NCBI GenBank assembly: GCA_016290335.1
Contig: JAEETM010000051.1
Span: forward strand, 1 to 24,443
DNA from: Treponema sp.
GTDB lineage: Bacteria; Spirochaetota; Spirochaetia; Treponematales; Treponemataceae
Length of the DNA: 24,443 nt
Direction of reading: 5' to 3'
The number at the start of each line of letters is the position of its first letter. Position 1 is the stretch's first letter. The notes under the pieces are model-generated. The model did not search any database. It saw nothing but the letters and a program-made list of their open reading frames with translations, and was not told where the DNA came from. Positions 15,140 to 21,566 of the stretch are shown here, one piece after another. Both the position numbers and the translations under genes were made by a program.

Positions 15140-16255
15140 TCAAGCAAATGCAGATGAAACTGTTTTCAGCAAATCAATAATCTGTAATTTCTGAGGACAG
15201 TGCCCTTCACAGTTACCACAGCCAATACAATCTGCAGGATTTCCACTTTCTTTTACTGCATTGTTATAGTGCCATTTGAAAGAAGCAACTCCGTATCTTT
15301 TTGACTCATTATAAACATTGAAGAAACGCGGAATATCAATTTTCATCGGGCAGCCACCATTTGTTTCATCAACACAGTAGCGGCAGGCTGTACAAGGAAT
15401 TGCAATTGTAGAATTAATAAGGTCTGTTGCCTTGCGTACACAATCCTGCTCCTGGGCATTAAGTGGAACAAAATCCTTCATATAACTCATATTGTCGTTG
15501 AGCTGTTCCATATTGCTCATTCCGCTAAGCACAACAAGAATATTATCAAGGCTTGCACAGTAACGCACAGCCCAGCTTGCAGCACTTGCATCCGGTGCAT
15601 AATCAGTAAATATTTTTTTAGCATCAGGCATAATGTTTGCAAGACTTCCGCCCTTAATTGGTTCCATAATTGCAACAGGAATACCATAACGACAGCAGAT
15701 TTCGTAGCATTTTCGACTCTGAACGTTATCGCTTTCCCAGTCGATATAGTTTATCTGGAGTTGAACAAGTTCAACTTCAGGGTGCTTGCTCAAAATCATT
15801 TCAAGAACATCGGCAGAATCGTGGAAAGAAAAACCAGGATGTTTAATTTTTCCTTCGGCTTTCATTTTCTGCATCCATTCAAAAGCACCAAGGTTTTCAG
15901 CAGTTTGGAAAACATCCTTATTAAGCGCGTGAAGGAAATAATAATCAAAATATTCAACACCGCATTTTTTAAGCTGTTCATCAAAAATCTTCTGTAAATC
16001 GGCAGGGTCGGTTTTACCCCAGAGAGGCATTTTTGTAGTTACCTGGAATTGTTCGCGCGGATAACGCTTTGCAACAAGTTCTCCAAAAACCCTCTCAGAA
16101 AAGCCTCCGTAATAAACCCAGGCTGTATCAAAGTAAGTAAAGCCCTGAGCCATATAGGCATCTATCATTTCGCGTGTTTTTTCAAGGTCAATGTTACCCC
16201 AAGTTTTATCTTCCGTATATGGAAGACGCATTAAACCGAATCCTAGCTTTTTCAT
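15140..16255 (-). CDS. Aldo/keto reductase with two C-terminal 4Fe-4S clusters
   Basis: A 371-residue protein. Residues 1-275 form an aldo/keto reductase barrel with the catalytic tetrad apparently intact: Asp43 and Tyr48 in FDTAWVYYGG, Lys75 in VTTKMPL and His109 in YYFLHALN. The C-terminal part carries eight cysteines in two ferredoxin-like sets: C288-x2-C291-x2-C294 with C302, and C343-x2-C346-x2-C349 with C353. This architecture is common in anaerobes, where NAD(P)H or ferredoxin electrons may be passed to a carbonyl; substrate unknown. The protein is probably cytoplasmic. The ribosome binding site AGGAGG is unusually far (11 bases) from the ATG. A hairpin in the long upstream region may be the previous gene's terminator or an attenuator for this one. 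Confidence 0.92.
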   Translation of the reverse strand: MKKLGFGLMRLPYTEDKTWGNIDLEKTREMIDAYMAQGFTYFDTAWVYYGGFSERVFGELVAKRYPREQFQVTTKMPLWGKTDPADLQKIFDEQLKKCGVEYFDYYFLHALNKDVFQTAENLGAFEWMQKMKAEGKIKHPGFSFHDSADVLEMILSKHPEVELVQLQINYIDWESDNVQSRKCYEICCRYGIPVAIMEPIKGGSLANIMPDAKKIFTDYAPDASAASWAVRYCASLDNILVVLSGMSNMEQLNDNMSYMKDFVPLNAQEQDCVRKATDLINSTIAIPCTACRYCVDETNGGCPMKIDIPRFFNVYNESKRYGVASFKWHYNNAVKESGNPADCIGCGNCEGHCPQKLQIIDLLKTVSSAFA

Positions 16256-16312
16256 TGCGGTTTTATCCTCCTGAGTAAGGCTGCTGGCAGCCGGTGATAA
16301 ATAGCAAAGCGT

Positions 16313-16337
16313 TAAAAAAATTGCGGAAGCAATTTTT
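16313..16337 (-). terminator. Terminator after the tyrosine phosphatase gene (or attenuator)
   Basis: AAAAATTGC (16316-16324) pairs with GCAATTTTT (16329-16337) around GGAA; on the minus strand it is followed by further T residues. It lies about 115 bases past the phosphatase stop codon and 58 bases before the reductase start. A TATACT on the minus strand at 16364-16369 could start transcription just ahead of it, making it an attenuator instead. Confidence 0.6.
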
Positions 16338-16451
16338 AGCTTTATCTCGAAACTCTTAAGAAAAGTATAAACTGATTTATTAAATCAAAGTAGTAAAAAA
16401 AGCGAAGTAAATTGTAAGAAAAAAATATTTTTAACGGCTGCAAAAAAGGCT

Positions 16452-16901
16452 CTACTTAATTGCCTCTAAAAAAGCAGTACAGCCTTCCAAAATATCTTCG
16501 TAAGTCTGGTCAAAATTGCCGGTATACCAGGGGTCTGCTATATCGCGTGTTTTCCCGGCATAAGAAAGAAGGCGGACAATTTTATGTGCAGGGTCAGGCG
16601 ACCAGCAGCGGTTCATATACCAGATGTTTTCATCATCCATGGCAACAAGATAATCGTATCTGTCATAATCTGCACGAGTAATCTGGCGGGCTGCACGACG
16701 GGTAAAAGGGATTCCCATTTCGTGAAGCTTCTGACGCGTACCATAATGCATGTCATTTCCAATCTCTTCGCGGCTGGTAGCAGCAGATTCAATTAAAAAA
16801 TCATTTTCACGCCCTGCCCTGCGTACAAGCTCCTTCATAACAAACTCGGCCATAGGAGAACGACAAATATTTCCGTGACAAACAAAAAGAATCTTAATCA
16901 T
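16452..16901 (-). CDS. Low-molecular-weight protein tyrosine phosphatase
   Basis: A 149-residue cytoplasmic phosphatase of standard length. The P-loop VCHGNICRSPMAE at the N-terminus gives the C-x5-R active site (Cys8, Arg14), and DPWY near residue 123 provides the general acid. The open frame extends 65 codons upstream to 17096, but that extension runs through the pgk terminator, a palindromic repeat and the end of pgk. The family always begins right before the P-loop, so I place the start at the ATG at 16901. It has only a weak ribosome binding site and begins 12 bases after the T-run of the pgk terminator, so expression probably relies on read-through or on an unrecognised promoter. Targets are unknown; arginine or tyrosine phosphatase roles are both possible. 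Confidence 0.92.
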   Translation of the reverse strand: MIKILFVCHGNICRSPMAEFVMKELVRRAGRENDFLIESAATSREEIGNDMHYGTRQKLHEMGIPFTRRAARQITRADYDRYDYLVAMDDENIWYMNRCWSPDPAHKIVRLLSYAGKTRDIADPWYTGNFDQTYEDILEGCTAFLEAIK

Positions 16902-16912
16902 AGCAAAACACC

Positions 16913-16949
16913 GTAAAAAAAGGTGCCGACTGAAACAGAAGGCACCTTT
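16913..16949 (-). terminator. Terminator after pgk
   Basis: On the minus strand AAAGGTGCC (16941-16949) pairs perfectly with GGCACCTTT (16919-16927), followed by a run of T. It lies 77 bases past the pgk stop codon, beyond a facing pair of palindromic elements. Confidence 0.88.
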
Positions 16950-16958
16950 GTAAATATA

Positions 16959-17024
16959 GATTGCCGTATCAAGTACGGCAATGACAATTATATGTATTGT
17001 CATTATCGGGCGAGACCCGATAAT
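16959..17024. repeat. Dispersed palindromic element, facing pair (copies C and D)
   Basis: Copy C, 16959-16986, reads GATTGCCGTA-TCAAG-TACGGCAATGACA and is almost identical to copy B. Copy D, 16997-17024, is inverted: on the minus strand it reads GATTATCGGG-TCTCG-CCCGATAATGACA and begins one base after the pgk stop codon. The shared tails ATTGTCAT/ATGACAAT can also pair, so the two copies may fold as one large structure in the pgk 3' region. Confidence 0.85.
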
Positions 17025-17025
17025 C

Positions 17026-18297
17026 TTATTTTGTAGCAAGGATTGCAATTCCAGGGAGTGTTTTTCCTTCGAGGAGTTCGAGGGAAGCACCACCACCAGT
17101 AGAAACGTGGCTCATTTTTGAAGCAAGGTTGAACTTGTTTACAGCAGCAACAGAATCACCACCGCCAACTACAGTCATAGCACCACGGCCTGTAGCTTCT
17201 GCAACGAGCTTAGCAACAGCTTCTGTTCCCTTTGCAAATGCATCAAACTCAAATACGCCAACTGGTCCGTTCCATACGATAGATTTAGCTTCGGCAATTG
17301 CCTTCTTGTAGATTTCAACAGTCTTAGGACCAACATCCATAGCCATTACATCAGCTGGGATTTCTACGCTGTCAACTGCAACTGGTTTTGCATCTGGAGA
17401 GAACTCAGCAGCTGCAACATGGTCAACAGGAAGAAGAATCTTAACGCCTTTAGCATCTGCATCAGCAAGAAGCTTTTTAGCTGTATCAATAAAATCATCC
17501 TCTACGAGAGACTTTCCAACAGAGTGGCCCTGAGCCTTGAGGAATGTATAAGCCATACCGCCACCAATAACAAGATAAGCAGCGTTCTTCAAAAGTGATT
17601 CAAGAACGGCAATCTTAGAAGAAACCTTTGCACCACCGATGATAGCAACCATTGGTTTTGGAGGATTTGTTACCATTGGTTCAAGATATTTTACTTCTTT
17701 TTCCATAAGGAAGCCGCCAACTGGCTCAGCTTTCATAAACTTAGCGATTGTAGCAGTAGAAGCCTGGTCGCGGTGAGCAGTTCCGAAAGCATCGTTTACA
17801 AAGATGTCACCGTATGTAGCAAGTTCTTTTGCCATTGATTCGCGTTCTGCATCGTCCTTAGATGTTTCTTCTTTGTGGAAGCGAACATTTTCGAGCATTG
17901 CAACTGCGCCTTCTGGAAGTGCATCAATTGCAGCCTTCTGTCCGAGTGCATCTGGAAGGAATGTAACATCTTTTCCGAGTTTTTCTGCAAAATATTTTAC
18001 AACTGGAGCCATGCGGTTCTTTCCATTGATGAACTTTTCTGCATCAGCATCTGTCCAGGTTTTGCCGGCTTTTTCTGCCTTTTCCTGAGCCTTTTTAACA
18101 TCCTTTTTAGGATCGCCAAGGTGGCTCATCAAAACGAGAGAACGAGGATTCTGCTCAAGAATGTATTTAATAGTAGGAAGAGCTGCCATAATACGAGTGT
18201 CATCCTGTACAACTCCATCCTTCATTGGTACGTTAAAATCAACACGCATGATGATGCGTTTGCCTTTAAGATCAACATCTTTTACTGTTTTAATCAT
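17026..18297 (-). CDS. pgk: Phosphoglycerate kinase
   Basis: A 423-residue cytoplasmic glycolytic enzyme that transfers phosphate from 1,3-bisphosphoglycerate to ADP. Family signatures run through the protein: [11 protein letters not shown] near residue 19, LMSHLGDPK (about 56), [11 protein letters not shown] (about 134), [14 protein letters not shown] (about 162), GGAKVSSKI and the C-terminal nucleotide loop [11 protein letters not shown] followed by [18 protein letters not shown]. It is slightly longer than the usual 390-415 because of a lysine-rich insert at 65-90 ([20 protein letters not shown]). The gene has its own promoter and an AAGGAG ribosome binding site, and no other glycolytic gene lies beside it here. 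Confidence 0.97.
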   Translation of the reverse strand: MIKTVKDVDLKGKRIIMRVDFNVPMKDGVVQDDTRIMAALPTIKYILEQNPRSLVLMSHLGDPKKDVKKAQEKAEKAGKTWTDADAEKFINGKNRMAPVVKYFAEKLGKDVTFLPDALGQKAAIDALPEGAVAMLENVRFHKEETSKDDAERESMAKELATYGDIFVNDAFGTAHRDQASTATIAKFMKAEPVGGFLMEKEVKYLEPMVTNPPKPMVAIIGGAKVSSKIAVLESLLKNAAYLVIGGGMAYTFLKAQGHSVGKSLVEDDFIDTAKKLLADADAKGVKILLPVDHVAAAEFSPDAKPVAVDSVEIPADVMAMDVGPKTVEIYKKAIAEAKSIVWNGPVGVFEFDAFAKGTEAVAKLVAEATGRGAMTVVGGGDSVAAVNKFNLASKMSHVSTGGGASLELLEGKTLPGIAILATK

Positions 18298-18356
18298 AGT
18301 AAAACTCCTTTAATGTATGTATTCCGAACCAACGTCCGGCTGTTTACTTTGATTAA

Positions 18357-18385
18357 AATATAACGATTTTTAGACTTTGTTTCAA
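18357..18385 (-). promoter_or_regulatory. Promoter of pgk
   Basis: On the minus strand TTGAAA (18380-18385), a 17-base spacer and TATATT (18357-18362) lie about 60 bases before the pgk ATG, which follows AAAGGAG. Confidence 0.65.
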
Positions 18386-18430
18386 TCTAAAACAGGAAGG
18401 GAGAAACTCTGCCCTAAAACCCGGTTTTTG

Positions 18431-18439
18431 TGCTAAAAT
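18431..18439 (+). promoter_or_regulatory. Extended -10 promoter of the radical SAM gene, leaderless
   Basis: TGC followed by TAAAAT (18434-18439) is an extended -10 element; six bases (AAAAGC) separate it from the ATG. No ribosome binding site is present in that gap. The predicted transcript would begin at the start codon. Confidence 0.5.
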
Positions 18440-18445
18440 AAAAGC

Positions 18446-19360
18446 ATGAAACAAAAAGGCTTTTATCCGACTGAAATTATTTTTTCTGCCACAAATGCGT
18501 GCAACCTCCACTGCGAGCACTGTTTTGTAGGAAGAAATCCAAAAAAGATTGATATTGAAGCAGCAAAAAAGTTTCTGGAAGGGTGCGTTGAAGCTTCCCG
18601 GGAAAATCCTGAGCTGCCCAAGATTGAAAAAATTGGATTTTCAGGGGGCGAACCCTTTCTTTATACAGAGTTTATCCTTGAACTGACAAAAACTGCGGTT
18701 TCTCTCGACCTCCTTTTTGACCAGATAATGACAAACGGCGACTGGTGGAAGGACGAAACTGATTTACGCTCCACTCTCCAGAAAGTTTACGATGCCGGCT
18801 ACGATGGTAAAATTGGGCTCAGCTGGGATTCTTTCCACGGGCAAAGTACCGAAAGAATGCAAACTTTTATTTGTGCCGTGCAGGAGATTTTCGGGGAAGA
18901 TGCAATTAATATACAAGCCGTTGAAGGGGGCCCTGAGGATAGCAACGCCCCTCACCCTGATTTTCTTGAAAAACACCCTGAGATAAAAGTTTACCACTTA
19001 CCTCAAACATTCCCTGCTGATGATAAACGCGGCTGGCAGTCAAAACACTGGTTCAAAGAAGATTACTGCCAGGGCCCGGGAAACATTCTTTACATTCACG
19101 CCGACGGAAACATAGCACCTTGTTGTGGTTTTGCAAACGAAAACCCGGCACTTTTTATAGGAAGCATTAGCGACAGCTTTGAAAAAGTCATAGAAAAAGC
19201 CTCTTCCAACCCTATGATAAAACACTGCTTTGAAGAAGGGCTTTCGCATTACCGTCACCACGAACTGAAAAAACTCCTGCGTGCTGAAGGCAAAAAACTG
19301 CCTGGCAAAACTTCGGATATTTGCACCTTCTGCGATTATGTTTGCAAAATCGGGCAGTAG
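18446..19360 (+). CDS. Radical SAM protein with SPASM-like C-terminal cysteines
   Basis: A 304-residue radical SAM enzyme. The cluster motif CNLHCEHC (Cys19, Cys23, Cys26) binds the 4Fe-4S cluster that splits S-adenosylmethionine, and GFSGGEPFLY (64-73) is the conserved GGEP loop. The C-terminal part has further cysteines, Cys208, Cys226/227, Cys261 and the set C293-x2-C296-x3-C300, suggesting an auxiliary cluster of the SPASM/twitch kind. Such proteins modify peptides or proteins, but no precursor peptide is seen on either side, so the substrate is unknown. The gene stands alone between divergent pgk and convergent vapBC-like genes. It seems leaderless. Its TAG stop codon shares its last base with a palindromic element. 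Confidence 0.88.
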   Translation: MKQKGFYPTEIIFSATNACNLHCEHCFVGRNPKKIDIEAAKKFLEGCVEASRENPELPKIEKIGFSGGEPFLYTEFILELTKTAVSLDLLFDQIMTNGDWWKDETDLRSTLQKVYDAGYDGKIGLSWDSFHGQSTERMQTFICAVQEIFGEDAINIQAVEGGPEDSNAPHPDFLEKHPEIKVYHLPQTFPADDKRGWQSKHWFKEDYCQGPGNILYIHADGNIAPCCGFANENPALFIGSISDSFEKVIEKASSNPMIKHCFEEGLSHYRHHELKKLLRAEGKKLPGKTSDICTFCDYVCKIGQ

Positions 19361-19449
19361 ATTATCGGGTCAAGCCCGATAATGACATTTTTGGCACGAC
19401 AATGACATTTTTGGCACGATAAAGGCAGAACAGGTCCGGTAATGACAGG
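19360..19449. repeat. Dispersed palindromic element, copy E, with degenerate tail repeats
   Basis: GATTATCGGG-TCAAG-CCCGATAATGACATTT begins with the last base of the radical SAM stop codon and has a perfect 9-bp stem (ATTATCGGG/CCCGATAAT). It is followed by TTGGCACGACAATGACATTT and by a decayed third unit ending GGTCCGGTAATGACA. The block fills the whole gap between two convergent genes and probably acts as a two-way transcript end. Confidence 0.85.
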
Positions 19450-19857
19450 TTATGCTTCTACTACGCACGGTTCGTTGTAACCGCGGAAAAACGGATTATG
19501 AGTAAGGAATGTAAAACCTTCAGCTTTGGCCTGCGAAAGCAAAATCCTGTCAAATGGATCGTTGTGCGCTGGTGCAGATTCATCCCGCTGTAAACCGGCA
19601 AGCTCAACTACATGCAAATCATCTATAGGAAGCTTGTGGTAGCCGGACTGCTCGCAATAATGCATAAACTCAATCCCGGAAATAGGAAGTTTTTTTAGAG
19701 CATATTTTATTTGAACTTCCCAAATAGAAGCGATGCTGTAAAAAAGTCTGTTATTTGGATTCAGAATAATATCACGCATCTTAGTATTTAGTTTTGAATC
19801 TTTTGACATTGCCCATAAAATAATATGGGTATCCAGCAATACATCATTCTGTCTCAT
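19450..19857 (-). CDS. PIN-domain toxin (VapC-like)
   Basis: A 135-residue PIN-domain ribonuclease of the type II toxin-antitoxin kind. The metal-binding acidic residues are in place: Asp9 in LLDTHIILWA, Glu47 in SIWEVQIK and Asp100/Asp103 in HNDPFDRILLSQAKAEG, a signature of the subgroup that pairs with Phd/YefM antitoxins. The frame begins seven codons earlier (19878), but AAGGAGG lies six bases before the ATG at 19857, so I chose that start. It begins 13 bases after the end of the antitoxin gene. Targets of such toxins are usually tRNA or rRNA; which one cannot be read here. Confidence 0.92.
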   Translation of the reverse strand: MRQNDVLLDTHIILWAMSKDSKLNTKMRDIILNPNNRLFYSIASIWEVQIKYALKKLPISGIEFMHYCEQSGYHKLPIDDLHVVELAGLQRDESAPAHNDPFDRILLSQAKAEGFTFLTHNPFFRGYNEPCVVEA

Positions 19858-19870
19858 AAAATCCTCCTTA

Positions 19871-20113
19871 TTAATCAATCATCCCGAACATTCGGGCAAT
19901 TTCATCATTGCATTCATCAAAATCATCTGGAACTGTAAACTTACCTTCTGCAATTCCAATCCGTTTTGATACATCTTCCTGTTCAATCCAGGTAATCTTT
20001 ACAACAGGCTTTCCTGCCCTTGCAACAATCACCTCTTTTTCTTCCTTGCGCTCCAGCATGGCGATGATTTTTGAAAAATTAGTTTTGGCTTCCAAAACAT
20101 TCATCTGGCACAT
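19871..20113 (-). CDS. Phd/YefM-type antitoxin
   Basis: An 80-residue protein of the Phd/YefM antitoxin fold. The N-terminal DNA-binding and dimerisation part is recognisable in MNVLEAKTNFSKIIAMLE, followed by KEVIVARAGKPVVKI. The C-terminal tail (DDFDECNDEIARMF) is acidic and amphipathic, as expected for the segment that wraps the toxin. The ATG at 20113 follows AGGAGGAAATT. It is the first gene of the pair, is translated just before the toxin, and has a good promoter with repeated TAGTCT sites nearby, consistent with self-repression by the complex. Confidence 0.92.
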   Translation of the reverse strand: MCQMNVLEAKTNFSKIIAMLERKEEKEVIVARAGKPVVKITWIEQEDVSKRIGIAEGKFTVPDDFDECNDEIARMFGMID

Positions 20114-20133
20114 AATTTCCTCCTGTTATTTAC

Positions 20134-20193
20134 TTAGTCTCATTAGTCTAGTCTACTTAGCTAAATAATACTATACAAATTAGGAGAAGTCAA
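20134..20193 (-). promoter_or_regulatory. Promoter and likely operator of the toxin-antitoxin pair
   Basis: On the minus strand TTGACT (20188-20193), 17 bases and TATTAT (20165-20170) form a good promoter. Downstream, TTAGTCT occurs at 20134-20140 and 20143-20149 and TAGTCTA at 20149-20155 (plus-strand reading). This repeated motif around and after the transcription start is a natural operator for the antitoxin-toxin complex. Confidence 0.55.
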
Positions 20194-20194
20194 G

Positions 20195-20334
20195 GGCGAA
20201 GACAAACATTTTTTGGTTACAATCATTTTTTCTGTCTTCGCCGGAAGTTTTGTCTGACAAAACTTCCCATTTATAGGTAACCATAGCGAAGACAAACATT
20301 TTTTGGCACCCACCATTTTTTCTGTCTTCGCCGG
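20195..20334. repeat. Two tandem 50-base hairpin repeats with a palindromic spacer
   Basis: Copies at 20195-20244 and 20285-20334 (period 90) share both arms, differing only in their first base and in a seven-base loop centre (TTACAAT versus CACCCAC). Each has a stem GCGAAGACA/TGTCTTCGC (ten pairs in copy 1) enclosing ATTTTTT-rich sequence. The spacer holds AAGTTTTGTC-T-GACAAAACTT (20245-20265). With the trxA promoter they fill the 346 bases between the antitoxin and trxA. A 65-codon open frame across them has a TTG start, no ribosome binding site and is not considered a gene. Confidence 0.8.
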
Positions 20335-20386
20335 GACAGGGGCCATCTGCCTGTACAAAGATTTTTCATGCTTTAATCGATTTTAC

Positions 20387-20430
20387 TTGTTTTTTTAAAC
20401 AATATTGTGTATATTTTAATTGTACACAAT
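20387..20430 (+). promoter_or_regulatory. trxA promoter with overlapping inverted-repeat operator
   Basis: TTGTTT (20387-20392), 17 bases and TATATT (20410-20415) form the promoter. ATTGTGTA (20404-20411) and TACACAAT (20423-20430) are an exact 8-bp inverted repeat with an 11-base spacer. The left arm overlaps the -10 and the right arm lies just past the start point, the position expected for a repressor site. Confidence 0.55.
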
Positions 20431-20459
20431 TAAATATTTTTTATTAAAGAGGTGAAATT

Positions 20460-20768
20460 ATGGCAGAACTGACAATTACAAATGCTAATTTTCAGAAGGA
20501 AGTTCTTGAATCGGACAAACCGGTTCTGGTTGATTTTTGGGCCCCATGGTGTGGTCCTTGCAGAATGCTTGGTCCTGTAATTTCTGAGATTGCGGAAGAA
20601 CATCCGGAAATTAAAGTTTGCAAGGTGAATGTTGATGATGAACCTGATTTAGCAAGTCAGTTCGGCATAATGAGCATTCCGTTTGTAGCAAGCTTTAAAA
20701 ATGGCGCAGTTTACAAATCTTCTGTTGGCGCTCAACCAAAGGAAGCAATTCTAGAGTTGCTGGCATAA
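20460..20768 (+). CDS. trxA: Thioredoxin
   Basis: A 102-residue cytoplasmic thioredoxin of standard length. The active site FWAPWCGPCRM has Cys31 and Cys34, and the cis-proline is Pro74 in MSIPF. Buried Asp25 in VLVDFW is also conserved. It keeps protein thiols reduced and donates electrons to reductases; thioredoxin reductase is not in the window. The start is an ATG after AGAGGTG. It is a single-gene unit with its own promoter, which carries an inverted repeat that could allow redox control; this last point is inference. Confidence 0.97.
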   Translation: MAELTITNANFQKEVLESDKPVLVDFWAPWCGPCRMLGPVISEIAEEHPEIKVCKVNVDDEPDLASQFGIMSIPFVASFKNGAVYKSSVGAQPKEAILELLA

Positions 20769-20800
20769 GATTAAGGGACGAACAGATTAAATGCTGATAT

Positions 20801-20826
20801 CCGGTAAGTTAGTTTAGGCTTACCGG
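20801..20826. terminator. Hairpin between convergent trxA and the C39-like gene
   Basis: CCGGTAAG (20801-20808) pairs perfectly with CTTACCGG (20819-20826) around ten bases. It directly abuts the stop codon of the minus-strand gene. There is no good T-run on either side, so termination efficiency is uncertain. Confidence 0.5.
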
Positions 20827-21471
20827 TTAGTTTGGTGTAACAAAAATCCCGCTGTTACAGAAGCTCCATCGGGTGGTGGTTCCATCGATAAAGTTCTGGC
20901 GTGGTTCTTCTTGTCCGCGCCCCGGATCGAGTGTATAAAGAGTATCGCCCTTCCAATAAGTCAAAACATAATGAAGCGGATTATGCATTGGAGCCAGATA
21001 ATCAACATTTGCTCGAGGAACAAGTATTTCTATTACATATTGATTTTTTGCCAGGGATGAACTGATATCCGTGATATCTTTTAACTGAGAAGTATCTACG
21101 GACTTTGCAAAAAGAGCCATCAGTTTTTCGCCAGGTTGTTGAGGATTCGAAAGATTCATTCCAAAAAAAACATTTGAAGCATAAGGTGCAATTTCCTGGG
21201 CAATTTTAAACGGGTCACTGTATTCGCCAAAGCCTGCAGAAGGATCAAACTTGATTTTTGGGTATATTTTTTTTGCAGTAGCTTCAACCTTGCTGCCGGG
21301 AATCTGTCCAGTTTCTGCAAGATAATAAGCCATAGAAAAAGCCCCGCAGGCATTCCGCGACCAGGCATTATCACGCTGAGTTGCATAAGGCTGACCTTTA
21401 CTCGCCTTACAGGCTGAAAAAAGCAAAGTACACATAATAACAATCAGAGTTTTTTTAGTTTTTATATTCAT
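20827..21471 (-). CDS. Lipoprotein with C39-like cysteine peptidase domain
   Basis: A 214-residue predicted lipoprotein; LLFSAC gives lipidated Cys21. The mature part resembles peptidase C39-like/papain-fold domains: Cys42 in WSRNACGAFSMAYYLAETG, His167 in NPLHYVLTYWKGD and Asp182 in LYTLDPGRG, in the expected order and context. A peptidase or amidase working outside the inner membrane is plausible; substrate unknown. The open frame extends six codons further (GTG at 21489), but that would put the TATAAT box inside the coding region, so I take the ATG at 21471. This start lies seven bases after TATAAT and has no ribosome binding site. The gene is divergent from the GH16 gene. Confidence 0.85.
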   Translation of the reverse strand: MNIKTKKTLIVIMCTLLFSACKASKGQPYATQRDNAWSRNACGAFSMAYYLAETGQIPGSKVEATAKKIYPKIKFDPSAGFGEYSDPFKIAQEIAPYASNVFFGMNLSNPQQPGEKLMALFAKSVDTSQLKDITDISSSLAKNQYVIEILVPRANVDYLAPMHNPLHYVLTYWKGDTLYTLDPGRGQEEPRQNFIDGTTTRWSFCNSGIFVTPN

Positions 21472-21478
21472 AATACTT

Positions 21479-21484
21479 ATTATA
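21479..21484 (-). promoter_or_regulatory. -10 box of the C39-like gene, leaderless geometry
   Basis: A perfect TATAAT on the minus strand ends seven bases before the ATG, with no ribosome binding site between. No clear -35 box is seen. Confidence 0.45.
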
Positions 21485-21551
21485 CACAAAAAAATTCTGA
21501 AAAGAAAGTGATAAACTCTACCTGCTAAACACTACTCTAAAAGAATATTTA

Positions 21552-21560
21552 TGTTATAAT
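21552..21560 (+). promoter_or_regulatory. Extended -10 promoter of the GH16 gene, leaderless
   Basis: TGT directly before a perfect TATAAT (21555-21560) makes an extended -10. Six bases (TAATTT) separate it from the ATG, exactly as in the hydrolase and radical SAM genes. No ribosome binding site and no good -35 box are present. Confidence 0.55.
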
Positions 21561-21566
21561 TAATTT

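Noticed and set aside
16902..17096. 65-residue N-terminal extension of the tyrosine phosphatase
   Set aside because: The extension translates the pgk terminator, palindromic repeats and part of pgk; the family begins right at the P-loop.
18446..19360. RiPP biosynthesis cluster around the radical SAM gene
   Set aside because: No precursor peptide, transporter or peptidase lies beside it; flanks are pgk (with promoter) and a toxin-antitoxin pair separated by repeats.
20195..20334. Possible CRISPR array
   Set aside because: Only two units, each a self-complementary hairpin with a variable loop rather than repeats separated by unique spacers, and no cas genes nearby.
20161..20358. 65-codon frame with a repeated PAKTEKM..TKKCLSS-like segment
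   Set aside because: It starts at TTG without a ribosome binding site. The protein repeat is only the translation of the two DNA hairpin repeats, whose 90-base period happens to be a multiple of three.
21472..21489. GTG start giving six extra residues to the C39-like lipoprotein
   Set aside because: It would place the TATAAT box inside the coding region and gives a worse signal peptide start than the ATG at 21471.
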